A program made the translations under genes and the position numbers. A stretch of 60,353 bases of DNA from Lysobacterales bacterium (GTDB lineage Bacteria; Pseudomonadota; Gammaproteobacteria; Xanthomonadales; Rhodanobacteraceae): assembly GCA_021324945.1 (NCBI GenBank), contig JAJPID010000016.1:1-60353 (forward strand), written 5' to 3'. The notes beneath the pieces are model-generated. The model was not told the origin of the DNA. It worked only from the letters and a program-made list of their open reading frames with translations, and made no database searches. Below, piece by piece: positions 15,322 through 26,094 of the stretch (its first letter is position 1; each line of letters opens with the position of its first letter).

Positions 15322-16020
15322 CTACAACAGGCTCGCTTCGGTCAACACATCCACTCCCGTGGGTGGCGCGATTGCAGCGGCGGGAATGCGCTCGCCATTA
15401 CGCCAGCGCGTGATCGCCTCGCGCTTGGCTTCGCCTTCGACCAGAAACAATACCGCGCGGGCCCGGCTGAGGCGCAAGGCGCTGAGCGAAATACGTTCCG
15501 GCGGTGGTTTGGGCGCGTCGAACACCGCCATCGCGTCCGGCGCGTCCTTGCCCATGCCCCAATCATGATCGGGAAACAAACTGGCGGTGTGGCCATCCTC
15601 CCCCAGACCCAGCAGCACCAGATCGAAATCGCCGACTGCGCGCAGGATCTGCGAATACTGTTCGGCGCCGTCGATCGAACCGGCCTCGGCGGGAATCGCG
15701 TGCACGTTGGCGCGCGGGATCGGCACATGATCAAGCAGCGCTTCGCGCGCCATGCGGCTGTTGCGCTGGGGATCGTTGGCGCTCGCGCAACGCTCGTCAC
15801 CGAAATACACCTGCCATTTCGACCAGTCGGTGATCGCCTTGCGCAGCATTTCGTACACGGCGCGCGGCGTGTTGCCGCCGGCCAACACGACACGGAATAC
15901 GCCGCGCGCCGCGATCGCACCGTTGGCTGACGTGCGGATGCGCGTGAATGCATCGGCTTGCAGTTCCGCCACAGAAGCGAAGCCGTGCCAGCGCACGTAT
16001 TGTTGCGGGGCTGCGCTCAT
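15322..16020 (-). CDS. pgl: 6-phosphogluconolactonase
   Basis: Hydrolyses 6-phosphogluconolactone between Zwf and Gnd. 232 aa of the NagB-like (DevB) type. Motifs: VVLAGGNTPRAVYEML, VYFGDERC and LLGLGEDGHTASLFP. Its ATG overlaps the gnd stop by 4 nt, so the two are translationally coupled. The gene lies on the opposite strand to zwf but in the same carbohydrate block. Confidence 0.94.
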   Translation of the reverse strand: MSAAPQQYVRWHGFASVAELQADAFTRIRTSANGAIAARGVFRVVLAGGNTPRAVYEMLRKAITDWSKWQVYFGDERCASANDPQRNSRMAREALLDHVPIPRANVHAIPAEAGSIDGAEQYSQILRAVGDFDLVLLGLGEDGHTASLFPDHDWGMGKDAPDAMAVFDAPKPPPERISLSALRLSRARAVLFLVEGEAKREAITRWRNGERIPAAAIAPPTGVDVLTEASLL

Positions 16021-16949
16021 TTAGCCGTGGGCGGCGGCGTCAGCCCTTCGTGTTTCATCTCGTGTCCGCCAAATTCGTTGCGCATTGCGGAAAGCAGTTT
16101 GTCGGAGAAGCAATCCGAATCGCGCGAACGCAGGCGCTCGATCAGCGCCGCGGTAATGATGGGAGCGGGCACGTCGAGATCGATCGCCTCGGCGACCGTC
16201 CAGCGGCCTTCGCCCGAATCCACCACGTAAGGGGCGATGCCATCGAGATTCGGGTTCTTCTTCAGCGCATCGGCGGTTAGATCGAGCAGCCACGAGCGCA
16301 CCACGCTGCCATAGCGCCAGATCTGGGTGATCTGTTCGAGGTCGAGCCCGAATTCCTGCTTGTGTTTCAGGATCGACAGGCCCTCCGCATACGCCTGCAT
16401 CATCCCGTATTCGATGCCGTTGTGGACCATCTTGGTGAAGTGACCCGAGCCGCTCGGCCCGACGCGGCCCCAACCCTGATCCTTGCCGGGCGCCAGCGCT
16501 TCGAAAAGCGGCGCAAGACGGTCGATCACGTCCTTGTCGCCGCCAATCATCATGCTGTAGCCCTCCTGCAAACCCCATACGCCGCCGCTGGTGCCGCAGT
16601 CGACATAGTGCAGATTCTTTTCTGCCGCGCTCTGTGCGCGGCGCACCGAATCCTTGTAATTGGAATTGCCGCCATCGATGATCACATCGCCGGCTTGCAG
16701 TTTCGGAAGCAGCGCATCGATGGTCTGATCGACGATCCTGCCCGCGGGCACCATCATCCAAAGCGCGCGCGGCGCCTGAAGCTTGGCGGGCAAGGACTCC
16801 AGCGCATCCACCGTTTCGCCGCCCTTGTCTTCGAGCTTCTTCCGCGCGTCCGCGCTCGGATCGAAACCCACCACCCGATGGCCGGCGCCGATCAACCGCT
16901 GCGCCATGAAGTTACCCATCTTGCCCAGACCGATCATGCCCAGTTCCAT
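16017..16949 (-). CDS. gnd: 6-phosphogluconate dehydrogenase, short type
   Basis: Decarboxylates 6-phosphogluconate to ribulose-5-phosphate. 310 aa, the short form rather than the 470-aa form, lacking the long C-terminal helical extension. Nucleotide motif GLGKMG at residues 7-12, GTSGGVWGLQEGYSMMIGG substrate loop, and catalytic Lys in GHFTKMVHNGIEYG. ATG 16949 is chosen because GAGGAT lies 9 nt upstream; earlier GTG/ATG codons at 16964 and 16958 are in frame. Short forms often prefer NAD+, but this is not decidable here. Divergent from the GH94 gene. Confidence 0.93.
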   Translation of the reverse strand: MELGMIGLGKMGNFMAQRLIGAGHRVVGFDPSADARKKLEDKGGETVDALESLPAKLQAPRALWMMVPAGRIVDQTIDALLPKLQAGDVIIDGGNSNYKDSVRRAQSAAEKNLHYVDCGTSGGVWGLQEGYSMMIGGDKDVIDRLAPLFEALAPGKDQGWGRVGPSGSGHFTKMVHNGIEYGMMQAYAEGLSILKHKQEFGLDLEQITQIWRYGSVVRSWLLDLTADALKKNPNLDGIAPYVVDSGEGRWTVAEAIDLDVPAPIITAALIERLRSRDSDCFSDKLLSAMRNEFGGHEMKHEGLTPPPTAK

Positions 16950-17084
16950 GTGTTTCATCCTCACGCAATCAAACGCTCATCATACGCCGCGGGCTCTGAA
17001 CGGCATCGGCCCAAGGTCATGTTCACGAATGATTACCTTCTTGTCGCGGCATAATGACGGAGTTTGCCGCGCGAAGGAGCGCTG

Positions 17085-20000
17085 ATGCCAGAAGCACCTG
17101 CCGCAAGGACAGCTCCGCGAATCGCCCTGCTGGGAGGTGACGATTACGCGGTAATGGTGAGCGCCTCAGGCGCGGGCTGGAGCCGCTGGAAAGGACTGGC
17201 AATCACGCGTTGGCGCGAGGACGTCAGCCGCGATTGTTGGGGCAGCTGGTTCTATCTGCGCGACGTACGCAGCGGCGAAGAACGATATTCCTGTTCGAGA
17301 ACTCCTTGGTCGCCGAGCGCGCAGCCGCTCGGCGGAGATCCGGCAGAATTCGAAACGCAGTTCGACGAACACGCCGTCCGTTTCGCGCGCTGCGACGGTG
17401 CGCTGACTACGACGCTGGAGATCGCCGTCGACTCGGATTCCGCGCTGGAAGTGCGGGGGATCGGTTTGCGCAACGACGGCGACGCGTCACGCGAAATCGA
17501 AATCACTTCGTATGCAGAGTTGGTGCTGGGCCCGGCGCAGGCCGATGCCTCGCATCCGGCGTTTTCGAAGATGTTCGTGCAGATGCACGTGCAAAACGGC
17601 GTGCTGCTGGCGACGCGGCGCAAGCGGGATCCTTCCGAACCGGAGGTCTGGGCGGCGCATTCGGTGGTCGTCGATGGCGGGGCGATTGGCAAGTTGCAAT
17701 ACGAAACCGATCGCGCGCGTTTCATCGGCCGCGACCGCGATTCGCACGCGCCGCGTGCGCTGGATGCAGGCGTGATGCTGTCTGGTACGGTCGGCACCGT
17801 GCTCGATCCGGTGTTCTCCCTGCGCGTGCGGGTGTCCGTGCCGCCGCGCTCGACACGCCGCGTTGCGTTTTTGACGGCTGCTGCGGCGACGCGCCGCGGC
17901 GCGCTTTCCGCGATTTCGCGCTGCGCGGAACCATCTGCGTGCGAACGCGTGTTCGCGCGCGCGGCTGAAGCGTCCGCGAGGAAGCTGGCTGAACTTGGCA
18001 TCGATCTGGAACGCGCGGGGTTTGTTCGTCACCTCGCGTCTTCCCTGTTTTACAGCGATCCGGCCCTGCGTGCGCCCGCCGATGTGCGGGCAAAAGGTGA
18101 GGGCGGCGCGCCGGTGCTGTGGGCCAAGGGGATCTCCGGCGACCTGCCGATTGCGGTGCTGCGCGTCAACGACGCTTCGCAATGTTCAGTGGTCGAGCAG
18201 TTGTTGTGCGCGCAGAAATATTGGCGCGCGAAACAGGTTTTCGCCGACGTGGTGATAATCAACGAAGCGGCGAGTGGGGCTGAGGCCGATTTGCAGTCAC
18301 AATTGCAAGCGGTGGTCTCAAATGCGTCCACAGGCGAATCTGCGGACAAGTCACAGGGCTCGATTTTCATCTTGCGCAACGATCAGCTCGATGATCGGCT
18401 GCGCAATGGTTTGATGACCGCCGCGCGGATCGTGCTGAATGCCCAGCACGGAGATTTGAAAACGCGGTTGGGGCATTCTCAGTCACCCAAAGAGGTTCCA
18501 AGCACGTCATTCCGGCGCACGCCGGACTGCGAAGGCAGGGTGCCGAAGCAGAACACGGAAGGCAGCCCAAAGGGCGAGCGCTTGGAGGGCACAAGTGCAT
18601 CCAGTGTCTTTGCCGTCCATGGTGCTGGATCCCGACCAACCCATAGTGGGGATGACAAGCAAAAACCGAAACTGCAGGCCTTCAACGGCCTCGGCGGCTT
18701 CGGTCAAGAAGGCAACGAGTACGTCACCATCCTCCGCAACGGCGCGAGTACGCCGACGCCGTGGTCGCATCTGGTCGCCAATCCGGATTTCGGATTTCTG
18801 GCGACCACGACAGGCGGTGGGTATTGCTGGGCGATCAACAGCCAGCAGAATCAGATCACACCGTGGTCCAACGATGCAGTGTGCGATCCGCCCGGTGAAG
18901 TGTTGTATCTGCGCGACGCCGATAATGGCGCACTGTGGTCGGCGACCGCTTCGCCGATTCGCGTTGCGGGCTCGACATATGTCACGCGATTCGGCCCCGG
19001 TTACGTCAAATACGAATGCAATGCGCACGGGATCGATTCGGAGCTGACGCAATTCGTGCCGCTATCCGGGTGCGTCAAGATTTCGCGGCTGCATTTGCGC
19101 AACCGCAGTGGTTGCAAGCGCCGCTTGTCGATCACTGCGTATGCGCAATGGGCGCTCGCTGCGATCGGCAGCAATGCCGCGCCTTTCGTTGTGACTTCTT
19201 TCGATGTGGAATCCGGCGCGCTGCTGGCGCGCAATCGCTGGCGCGACGAATTCGCCGGGCGCGTGGCTTTCGCGGCGTTGCGGGGGACGTTGCAATCGTA
19301 CACCGCGGATCGTGGCGAATTTTTTGGCTTGCGCGAAACACTTGCCGACCCGGCCGCATTGCGTAGCGAGCAACCCTTGTCCGGCCGAGTCGGCGCAGGG
19401 CTCGATCCTTGCGCCGGATTGCAGACCTTGATCGAACTCGGGGCCGGTGCGGAAACCGAAATCGTGTTTCTGCTCGGTGAAGGCGCGGACGAATACGATG
19501 CGTCGCATTTGATCCAACATTGGCGCGATGCCGATCTCGATGCGGCGTTCGCGCAAGTTCAAGCGCAATGGGATCAAGTGCTCGGCACGATCCGCGTGCG
19601 CACGCCCGATGCGAATCTGGATCGGCTGTTGAACCGTTGCCTGCTGTATCAGGTGCTCGCGTGCCGATTGTGGGCACGCACGGCCTTCTATCAGGCCAGC
19701 GGCGCGTACGGTTTCCGTGATCAATTGCAGGACGTGATGGCGCTGTGCGTCGCGCGGCCCGATCTCGCGCGCGAACACATCCTGCTCGCGGCCTCGCGGC
19801 AATTCGTGCAAGGCGATGTGCAGCACTGGTGGTTGCCGCCGAACGGCAAGGGCATCCGCAGTCGCGTCTCGGACGACCGACTGTGGCTGCCGTTCGTCGT
19901 TTCGCATTACATCGAAACCACGGGCGACCGCGCAGTGCTGGACGAAAACGTTCCTTTCCTCGAAGGCGATGCACTGAAGCCGGAGCAGAACGAATCGTTT

Positions 20001-21083
20001 TTCGAGCCGCGGGTGTCGCAGCAGAGCGCGTCGGTGTTCGAGCACTGTGCACGCGCGATCGAAATCAGCACGCAGAACGGCGCACACGGGCTGCCGCTGA
20101 TGGGCAGCGGCGACTGGAACGATGGCATGAACCGCGTCGGCATCCAGGGCAAGGGCGAAAGCATATGGCTCGGCTGGTTCCTGTATTCGATCCTGCAAGA
20201 CTTCGCGCCGGTCGCGGAAGCACGCCACGAGACACAGCGCGCGATTGCGTGGCGTGCGCATGCCGAGCAATTGCGTGGCGCGTTGGACGAGGCCTGGGAC
20301 GGCGAGTGGTATCGGCGCGCGTATTACGATGACGGAACGCCGTTGGGCTCGAAGCGCGACACCGAATGCAGGATCGATTCGCTGGCGCAGTCCTGGAGCG
20401 TGATCTCCGGTGCGGGGAGATCGGAACGTGCAGAACGTGCCATGCGTGCGGTGGATCAACATCTCGTCCGTGAACAGGACGGACTGGTTGCGCTATTCAC
20501 CGCGCCGTTCGACAAGACCCGGCACGATCCCGGTTACATCAAAGGCTATCCGCCCGGCCTGCGCGAGAACGGCGGGCAATACACGCACGGCTCGATCTGG
20601 TCGCTGATCGCGTTCGCGTTGCTGGGCGATGGCGACAAAGCGTATCAGCTCTGGCGCATCTTCGATCCTCAGAGCCACACGGCAGATGATGCAAGTTTGC
20701 AGCGCTACAAAGTCGAACCTTACGTCGTCTGCGCGGACGTATATTCGGTGGAACCGCATGTCGGCCGCGGCGGCTGGACCTGGTATTCGGGTTCGGCGGG
20801 ATGGTTGTATCGTGCGGGATTGGAGTATTTGCTCGGCTTCAAATTACGCGGCGATACGTTGCGAATCGACCCGTGTATTCCGAAAGCGTGGCCGGGATTC
20901 GAAATCGAATATCGTCATCGCTCGGCGCGCTACGTGATTAACGTGGAAAATCCGCAGCACGTCTGCCGCGGTGTGGTTCGGGTGGAAGCGGATGGCAATT
21001 CGATAAATGTATCATCCGGAATTCCATTGACCGACGACGGCAAGCAGCATCGGATCAGAATCGAACTCGGGAAAATCACATGA
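17085..21083 (+). CDS. GH94-family glucan phosphorylase / NdvB C-terminal-like protein
   Basis: 1332 aa. It matches the phosphorylase-like half of cyclic beta-1,2-glucan synthase and the related 1,2-beta-oligoglucan phosphorylases, without the membrane glycosyltransferase half. There are two beta-sandwich regions: the first near residues 25-300, the second beginning NGLGGF about residue 535. The GH94 barrel at about 840-1250 carries [15 protein letters not shown], the general-acid loop [20 protein letters not shown] and [14 protein letters not shown]. Phosphorolysis would release glucose-1-phosphate, which fits zwf, pgi and pgm downstream. ATG 17085 has AAGGAG 5 nt before it. A repeat-derived insert lies in the linker at 18506-18656. 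Exact substrate uncertain; no signal peptide, so cytoplasmic. Confidence 0.85.
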   Translation: MPEAPAARTAPRIALLGGDDYAVMVSASGAGWSRWKGLAITRWREDVSRDCWGSWFYLRDVRSGEERYSCSRTPWSPSAQPLGGDPAEFETQFDEHAVRFARCDGALTTTLEIAVDSDSALEVRGIGLRNDGDASREIEITSYAELVLGPAQADASHPAFSKMFVQMHVQNGVLLATRRKRDPSEPEVWAAHSVVVDGGAIGKLQYETDRARFIGRDRDSHAPRALDAGVMLSGTVGTVLDPVFSLRVRVSVPPRSTRRVAFLTAAAATRRGALSAISRCAEPSACERVFARAAEASARKLAELGIDLERAGFVRHLASSLFYSDPALRAPADVRAKGEGGAPVLWAKGISGDLPIAVLRVNDASQCSVVEQLLCAQKYWRAKQVFADVVIINEAASGAEADLQSQLQAVVSNASTGESADKSQGSIFILRNDQLDDRLRNGLMTAARIVLNAQHGDLKTRLGHSQSPKEVPSTSFRRTPDCEGRVPKQNTEGSPKGERLEGTSASSVFAVHGAGSRPTHSGDDKQKPKLQAFNGLGGFGQEGNEYVTILRNGASTPTPWSHLVANPDFGFLATTTGGGYCWAINSQQNQITPWSNDAVCDPPGEVLYLRDADNGALWSATASPIRVAGSTYVTRFGPGYVKYECNAHGIDSELTQFVPLSGCVKISRLHLRNRSGCKRRLSITAYAQWALAAIGSNAAPFVVTSFDVESGALLARNRWRDEFAGRVAFAALRGTLQSYTADRGEFFGLRETLADPAALRSEQPLSGRVGAGLDPCAGLQTLIELGAGAETEIVFLLGEGADEYDASHLIQHWRDADLDAAFAQVQAQWDQVLGTIRVRTPDANLDRLLNRCLLYQVLACRLWARTAFYQASGAYGFRDQLQDVMALCVARPDLAREHILLAASRQFVQGDVQHWWLPPNGKGIRSRVSDDRLWLPFVVSHYIETTGDRAVLDENVPFLEGDALKPEQNESFFEPRVSQQSASVFEHCARAIEISTQNGAHGLPLMGSGDWNDGMNRVGIQGKGESIWLGWFLYSILQDFAPVAEARHETQRAIAWRAHAEQLRGALDEAWDGEWYRRAYYDDGTPLGSKRDTECRIDSLAQSWSVISGAGRSERAERAMRAVDQHLVREQDGLVALFTAPFDKTRHDPGYIKGYPPGLRENGGQYTHGSIWSLIAFALLGDGDKAYQLWRIFDPQSHTADDASLQRYKVEPYVVCADVYSVEPHVGRGGWTWYSGSAGWLYRAGLEYLLGFKLRGDTLRIDPCIPKAWPGFEIEYRHRSARYVINVENPQHVCRGVVRVEADGNSINVSSGIPLTDDGKQHRIRIELGKIT
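18506..18656. repeat. Dispersed palindromic repeat, copy 1, inside the GH94 gene
   Basis: Begins GTCATTCCGGCGCACGCCGG and ends TGGATCCCG....GGGATGAC, the same ends as the other copies in this window. It keeps the reading frame and adds about 50 residues (from FRRTPDCEG to HSGDD) rich in Ser, Gly, Lys and charged residues, in the linker between the first and second beta-sandwich regions of the enzyme. Confidence 0.75.
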
Positions 21084-22471
21084 CGGTAAAGTCGGACGCT
21101 TTCGTCTTCTTCGGCGCCACTGGCGATCTGGCTTACAAGCAGATCTTTCCTGCCTTGCAAGCGCTGATCCGCGACGAGGATTTCGATCTGCCGATCATCG
21201 GCATCGCGCGTTCGGGATGGGATATCGAGAAACTCCGCGAGCGCGCGAAGGACAGTGTCACCGAACACGGCGGGCTGGACAAGCGCGCCTTCGGCAAGCT
21301 GGTGAAGCTGCTGCGTTACGTGGACGGCGATTACAAGCAGGCCGATACTTACCAGCGCCTGCGCGAGATGCTGGGCAAGGCGCAGCATCCGCTGCATTAC
21401 CTCGCGATTCCGCCCAGCCTGTTTGAAACTGTGGTGAAACATCTCGACCAGTCCGGCTGCGCCACCGGCGCGCGCGTAGTGGTCGAAAAACCATTTGGCC
21501 GGGATCTGGCTTCCGCGCGCGAATTGAACCGCACGCTGCATCGCATCTTTCCGGAAGACGCGATCTTCCGCATCGACCATTACCTCGGCAAGGAGGCGGT
21601 GCAGAACCTGCTGTATTTCCGCTTCGCCAACAGTTTTCTGGAACCGCTGTGGAACCGGACCTACATCGACAGCGTACAGATCACGATGGCGGAAAGCTTC
21701 GGCGTGCAGGGGCGCGGCAGTTTCTACGAGGAAGTCGGTTGTCTGCGTGACGTGGTGCAGAATCATATGCTGCAGGTGCTGGTGCTGCTGGCGATGGACG
21801 CGCCGACCAGCCACGACGCCGAAGCAATGCGTTCGGAGAAACTGCGGCTGTTGCGCGCAATCCGCCCGCTCGATCCGAAGGAAGTGGTGCGTGGACAATT
21901 TCGTGGTTATCGCACCGAGCAGGGCGTGGCGAAGAATTCGCAGGTGGAGACCTTCGCCGCGATGCGCCTGCACATCGACACCTGGCGCTGGCAGGGCGTG
22001 CCTTTCTACATCCGCGCCGGCAAAGAAATGCCGGTCACCTGCACCGAAGTGTTCGTCGATCTGAAATGCCCGCCGCTGGCGGTATTCGACAGAATCGCGC
22101 CGCGCGATTCCAATTATTTCCGCTTCCGTCTGAGTCCGGACGTGGTGATCTCCGCCGGCGTGCGTGTCAAGAAACCGGGCGAGGCGATGCGCGGCGAAAA
22201 CGTGGAGCTGATCGCGCGCGCGCAGCCCAGACGCGTGCGATTGCCGTATGCGCGCCTGCTGGGTGACGCATTGCGCGGCAATGCGGAGTTGTTCGGGCGA
22301 GATGACGGCATCGAGGCCGCGTGGCGCATCATCGATCCGGCATTGAACGATGCGGAGAGAGTTCTGCAATACAACCCCGGCACTTGGGGCCCGAAGGCGG
22401 CGGATGAGCTGACCGCAGGCGAAGAGGGGTGGCACAACCCGGTGGTCAAGAAGAACGGAAACGGCAAATGA
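21080..22471 (+). CDS. zwf: Glucose-6-phosphate 1-dehydrogenase
   Basis: Oxidises glucose-6-phosphate to 6-phosphogluconolactone. 463 aa. N-terminal nucleotide motif [12 protein letters not shown] (GASGDLA type), EKPFGRDL, and the active-site signature RIDHYLGKE with its catalytic His. The ATG overlaps the GH94 stop by 4 nt, so it is translated directly after the phosphorylase. The HAD gene overlaps its 3' end in the same way. Confidence 0.96.
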   Translation: MTVKSDAFVFFGATGDLAYKQIFPALQALIRDEDFDLPIIGIARSGWDIEKLRERAKDSVTEHGGLDKRAFGKLVKLLRYVDGDYKQADTYQRLREMLGKAQHPLHYLAIPPSLFETVVKHLDQSGCATGARVVVEKPFGRDLASARELNRTLHRIFPEDAIFRIDHYLGKEAVQNLLYFRFANSFLEPLWNRTYIDSVQITMAESFGVQGRGSFYEEVGCLRDVVQNHMLQVLVLLAMDAPTSHDAEAMRSEKLRLLRAIRPLDPKEVVRGQFRGYRTEQGVAKNSQVETFAAMRLHIDTWRWQGVPFYIRAGKEMPVTCTEVFVDLKCPPLAVFDRIAPRDSNYFRFRLSPDVVISAGVRVKKPGEAMRGENVELIARAQPRRVRLPYARLLGDALRGNAELFGRDDGIEAAWRIIDPALNDAERVLQYNPGTWGPKAADELTAGEEGWHNPVVKKNGNGK

Positions 22472-23238
22472 ATTCGTCGAGCGACCTCGTCTTCTTGTTC
22501 GACGTGGACGACACATTGCTGGACAACGACGGCGTCAACGCCGATTTGGATGCGCACATCGAACGCGCTTTTGGCGAATCCGGGCGCAAGCTCTATCGCG
22601 ATCTTTACGAACAACTGCGCGATGAGGTCGGCTATGCGGATTATCTCGGCGCGCTCCAGCGTTTCCGCGTGCGCTGCGGCGACGAGGTGCGCGCCCAGGA
22701 TCTGGGTGAGTTTCTGCTGGATTATCCGTTCGCGGAAAAGTTGTACCCGAAAGCGCTCGAAGCCATCGCGTATGTATCGCGATTCGGCACGGCGATCGTA
22801 TTGTCCGATGGCGATGCGGTATTGCAGCCGCGCAAGATCAGCGTATCTGGCATCGCCGATGCGGTAGAGGGCCGCGTACTGATCTACGTGCACAAGGAGA
22901 CCATGCTGGACGATGTCGAGCGGCGCTTTCCGGCCCGGCATTATGTGATCGTCGAGGACAAGCTGCGCGTGATCGATGCGCTGAAACAGCATTGGCGCGA
23001 GCGGCTGACCACGATTTTTGTGCGACAGGGTCATTACGCGCGCGATCCGGAATTGCTGGCCGAATATTCGCCTGCGCAGATCACCTTGAACGACATTGGC
23101 GATTTGCTGACGCTGGACGCAGCTAACTTCAAGAAGGCTCTGGACGAATCCGTCCGGGATTTGCCGGAGCACGCCGAATCCGGTGCACGCCCGGATTCGG
23201 CTTCGCAAATCAAACACGAGAAGCAGACGCATGTTTGA
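22468..23238 (+). CDS. HAD-family hydrolase of unknown substrate
   Basis: 256 aa. Haloacid dehalogenase-fold signature [12 protein letters not shown] (nucleophile and acid Asp) at residues 10-21, motif II in IVLSDGD, and motif IV acid in VIVEDK. A helical cap lies between motifs I and II. The C-terminal 40 residues are charged and probably disordered. The ATG overlaps zwf by 4 nt. Its place between zwf and tal suggests a sugar-phosphate phosphatase or a metabolite-repair enzyme, but that is inference from context only. Confidence 0.85.
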   Translation: MNSSSDLVFLFDVDDTLLDNDGVNADLDAHIERAFGESGRKLYRDLYEQLRDEVGYADYLGALQRFRVRCGDEVRAQDLGEFLLDYPFAEKLYPKALEAIAYVSRFGTAIVLSDGDAVLQPRKISVSGIADAVEGRVLIYVHKETMLDDVERRFPARHYVIVEDKLRVIDALKQHWRERLTTIFVRQGHYARDPELLAEYSPAQITLNDIGDLLTLDAANFKKALDESVRDLPEHAESGARPDSASQIKHEKQTHV

Positions 23239-23293
23239 TTTTGCGGGCGGTACGTTCCCGTGCCGCTGAATTCCACAGGACAAGGAGCAATCC

Positions 23294-24388
23294 ATGAATC
23301 CCACCCAGGAATTGCACGAGCTTGGCCAGAGCCTCTGGCTGGACAACATCACGCGTGGCATCCTTAACGACGGCACGCTCAAGCGTTACATCGAGGATGA
23401 CTCGATCACGGGCCTCACTTCCAACCCGACAATTTTCGATCAGGCGATCGGCGGTGGTGATGATTACGACGAACAGATCGCGCAGCTTGCTTCACAAGGC
23501 AAGACCGGCGAGGCGGCTTTCTTCGAACTGGCGCTGGCTGATCTGACGCGCGCCGCCGATCTGTTCCAGAAGATCCACAAGAAAACCAATGGTGTGGACG
23601 GCTGGGTATCGTTGGAGCTGTCACCGTTGCTCGCCGACGACACGCAGGGCTCGATCGAAGCGGCGAAGAAACTGCACGCGCAGGGCGGGCGCGAAAATCT
23701 CTTCATCAAGATTCCGGGCACGCCGGCGGGCGTGCCGGCCATCGAGGAATCGATCTTCAACGGCGTGCCAGTGAACGTGACGCTGCTGTTCTCGCGTGAG
23801 CAGTATCTTGCCGCGGCGAACGCGTACATGCGGGGCATCGAGAGGCGCATCGAAGCCGGACTCGATCCGAAAGTCGGTTCGGTGGCGTCGCTGTTCGTCA
23901 GCCGCTGGGACGTGGCCGTGCAGGACAAGGTGCCGGCACAATTGAAGAACCGGCTCGGCATCGCGATCGCGCAGCGCACCTACAAGGCTTACGTGGACAT
24001 TCTGGCTTCCGATCGCTGGAAACGGCTCGAGGCGGCAGGGGCGCGATCACAGCGCATGTTGTGGGCCAGCACCGGCACCAAGGACAAGAGCGCGTCTGAC
24101 ACGTTATATATCGAGGCACTGGCCGCGCCCAATACCATCAACACCATGCCGGAGAAGACGCTGCTGGCCTTCGCCGAGCACGGCCGCGTGGGCGAAGCGA
24201 TGGCCGAGGACGGCGGCGATTGCGAGCAGGTGATCGCGCGTTTCCGTCAGGCCGGCGTCGACGACGCGACCCTCGCCGAACAATTGCAGCAGCAAGGCAA
24301 GCAGTCGTTCGACAAATCCTGGAACGAACTGTTGAGACGCATCCGCGACAAGGCGGCGCAGGTTGGCGGCAAGGGAGGGCAGCGATGA
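23294..24388 (+). CDS. tal: Transaldolase
   Basis: Transfers a dihydroxyacetone unit between sugar phosphates in the non-oxidative pentose phosphate branch. 364 aa, the longer type found in actinobacteria, cyanobacteria and acetic acid bacteria rather than the 317-aa E. coli TalB. Motifs: [13 protein letters not shown] near the start and the Schiff-base Lys in [14 protein letters not shown] ribosome site precedes the ATG. The stop overlaps pgi by 4 nt. Confidence 0.94.
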   Translation: MNPTQELHELGQSLWLDNITRGILNDGTLKRYIEDDSITGLTSNPTIFDQAIGGGDDYDEQIAQLASQGKTGEAAFFELALADLTRAADLFQKIHKKTNGVDGWVSLELSPLLADDTQGSIEAAKKLHAQGGRENLFIKIPGTPAGVPAIEESIFNGVPVNVTLLFSREQYLAAANAYMRGIERRIEAGLDPKVGSVASLFVSRWDVAVQDKVPAQLKNRLGIAIAQRTYKAYVDILASDRWKRLEAAGARSQRMLWASTGTKDKSASDTLYIEALAAPNTINTMPEKTLLAFAEHGRVGEAMAEDGGDCEQVIARFRQAGVDDATLAEQLQQQGKQSFDKSWNELLRRIRDKAAQVGGKGGQR

Positions 24389-26019
24389 ATGCGTTGCTCA
24401 CCACATTGCCCGAATGGCAGGCGCTGCGCGCGCACTGGCACTTGATGCGCGGCAGCACCTTGAAGCAGTTCTTCGTGGACGAGCCGCAGCGCGGCGAGCG
24501 TCTGGCGGTCGAAGGCGCGGGCCTTTACCTGGATTACTCGAAGAACCTCGTCACGGACGAAACGCTGCGATTGTTATTCGGTCTTGCGCGTGCGCGCGGC
24601 GTGGAGCAGCGCCGCGACGCGATGTTCCGCGGCGACAGGATCAACGAAACCGAAAAACGCGCGGTGCTGCATGTCGCATTGCGCGCACCACGCAATGCAT
24701 ACATCGAAGTGGACGGCCGTAATGTAGTGCCGGACGTGCACGAGGTGCTCGACCGCATGGCCGCCTTCAGCGACAGGGTGCGCAGCGGTGAATGGAAAGG
24801 CCACAGCGGCAAGCCGATCAGGAACGTCATCAGCATCGGCATCGGCGGTTCCGATCTGGGGCCCGTGATGGCCTATGAGGCGCTGCGCGACTACAGCCGG
24901 CGCGACATGACGTTCCGCTTCGTCTCCAACGTCGATCCCGCCGATTTCGTGGAAGCCACGCGCGATCTGGATGCCGAGGAAACGCTCTTCATCATCTGCT
25001 CCAAGACGTTCACGACCCTGGAGACGCTGACCAACGCGCACGCGGCGCGCGACTGGTGCCTGCAAAAGCTCGGCGGCGACGCGAAGGCGATCGCCAAACA
25101 TTTCGTCGCGGTATCCACGAACAGGAAAGAAGTGGAAAAGTTTGGCATCGACACCGAGAACATGTTCGGTTTCTGGGACTGGGTCGGTGGACGCTACTCG
25201 ATGGATTCGGCGATCGGATTGTCGACCATGATCGCCATTGGACCGGACGCCTTTCGCGACATGCTGGCGGGCTTCCACGCGATGGATCTGCATTTCAAGG
25301 ACACGACGGCGGAACGCAACCTGCCGATGCTGATGGGCCTGCTGTCCGTGTGGTACAACGATTTCTTCGGCGCACAGACGGTCGCCGTGCTGCCGTACGC
25401 GCAATACCTGAAGCGCTTTCCGGCGTATCTGCAACAGCTGACCATGGAAAGCAACGGCAAGCACGTCACGCTTGCCGGCAAGCGCGTCGACTACGACACC
25501 GGCCCGATCTATTGGGGCGAGCCCGGCACCAACGGCCAGCATTCGTTCTATCAATTGATCCATCAGGGCACGCGCCTGATCCCGTGCGATTTCATCGGTT
25601 TCTGCCAGTCGCTGAATCCGCTCGGCGATCAGCACGACCTGCTGATGGCCAACGTGTTCGCACAATCCGAAGCGCTGGCGTTCGGCAAGACGCTGGAACA
25701 GGTGCGCGCGGAAGGCACGCCGGCGTGGCTGGCGCCGCACCGCGTCTGCGAAGGCAACCGTCCCAGCAACACGATCCTGTGCGAACGCCTGACGCCGTAT
25801 TCTCTCGGCACCTTGGTGGCGCTCTACGAGCACAGCGTGTTCGTGCAAGGCGCGATCTGGAACATCGATTCGTTCGACCAGTGGGGCGTGGAACTGGGCA
25901 AGCAACTCGCTGCCAAGGTTATCCCGCAATTACGCGACACCAATGCCAAGCTCGATCACGACAGCTCGACCAACGCGCTGATTCGGAGATACAGAAAGTG
26001 GGCGAGCCAGCGTGCTTAG
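24385..26019 (+). CDS. pgi: Glucose-6-phosphate isomerase
   Basis: Interconverts glucose-6-phosphate and fructose-6-phosphate. 544 aa, standard length. Signatures: [32 protein letters not shown], the catalytic His region [15 protein letters not shown], and the C-terminal [17 protein letters not shown]. The ATG overlaps tal by 4 nt; in Gluconobacter-type bacteria tal and pgi are fused, so tight coupling of the two is a known theme. Confidence 0.96.
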   Translation: MNALLTTLPEWQALRAHWHLMRGSTLKQFFVDEPQRGERLAVEGAGLYLDYSKNLVTDETLRLLFGLARARGVEQRRDAMFRGDRINETEKRAVLHVALRAPRNAYIEVDGRNVVPDVHEVLDRMAAFSDRVRSGEWKGHSGKPIRNVISIGIGGSDLGPVMAYEALRDYSRRDMTFRFVSNVDPADFVEATRDLDAEETLFIICSKTFTTLETLTNAHAARDWCLQKLGGDAKAIAKHFVAVSTNRKEVEKFGIDTENMFGFWDWVGGRYSMDSAIGLSTMIAIGPDAFRDMLAGFHAMDLHFKDTTAERNLPMLMGLLSVWYNDFFGAQTVAVLPYAQYLKRFPAYLQQLTMESNGKHVTLAGKRVDYDTGPIYWGEPGTNGQHSFYQLIHQGTRLIPCDFIGFCQSLNPLGDQHDLLMANVFAQSEALAFGKTLEQVRAEGTPAWLAPHRVCEGNRPSNTILCERLTPYSLGTLVALYEHSVFVQGAIWNIDSFDQWGVELGKQLAAKVIPQLRDTNAKLDHDSSTNALIRRYRKWASQRA

Positions 26020-26042
26020 CCGATGTCTGAACGACATCGGCT
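26018..26042. repeat. Intercistronic stem-loop between pgi and pgm
   Basis: AGCCGATGTC (26018-26027) and GACATCGGCT (26033-26042) form a perfect 10-bp stem with a 5-nt loop, starting in the pgi stop codon. No T-run follows, so it may protect the upstream message or attenuate expression of pgm rather than end transcription. Confidence 0.5.
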
Positions 26043-26094
26043 GCGATCTGGCGAGCGCAAGACGTGCGAGTCCAGCAACGACAAGGAGCAATAG

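Noticed and set aside
19062-20462. Minus-strand open frame of 466 codons inside the GH94 gene
   Set aside because: Composition-driven shadow; the plus strand carries the complete GH94 barrel motifs in this stretch.
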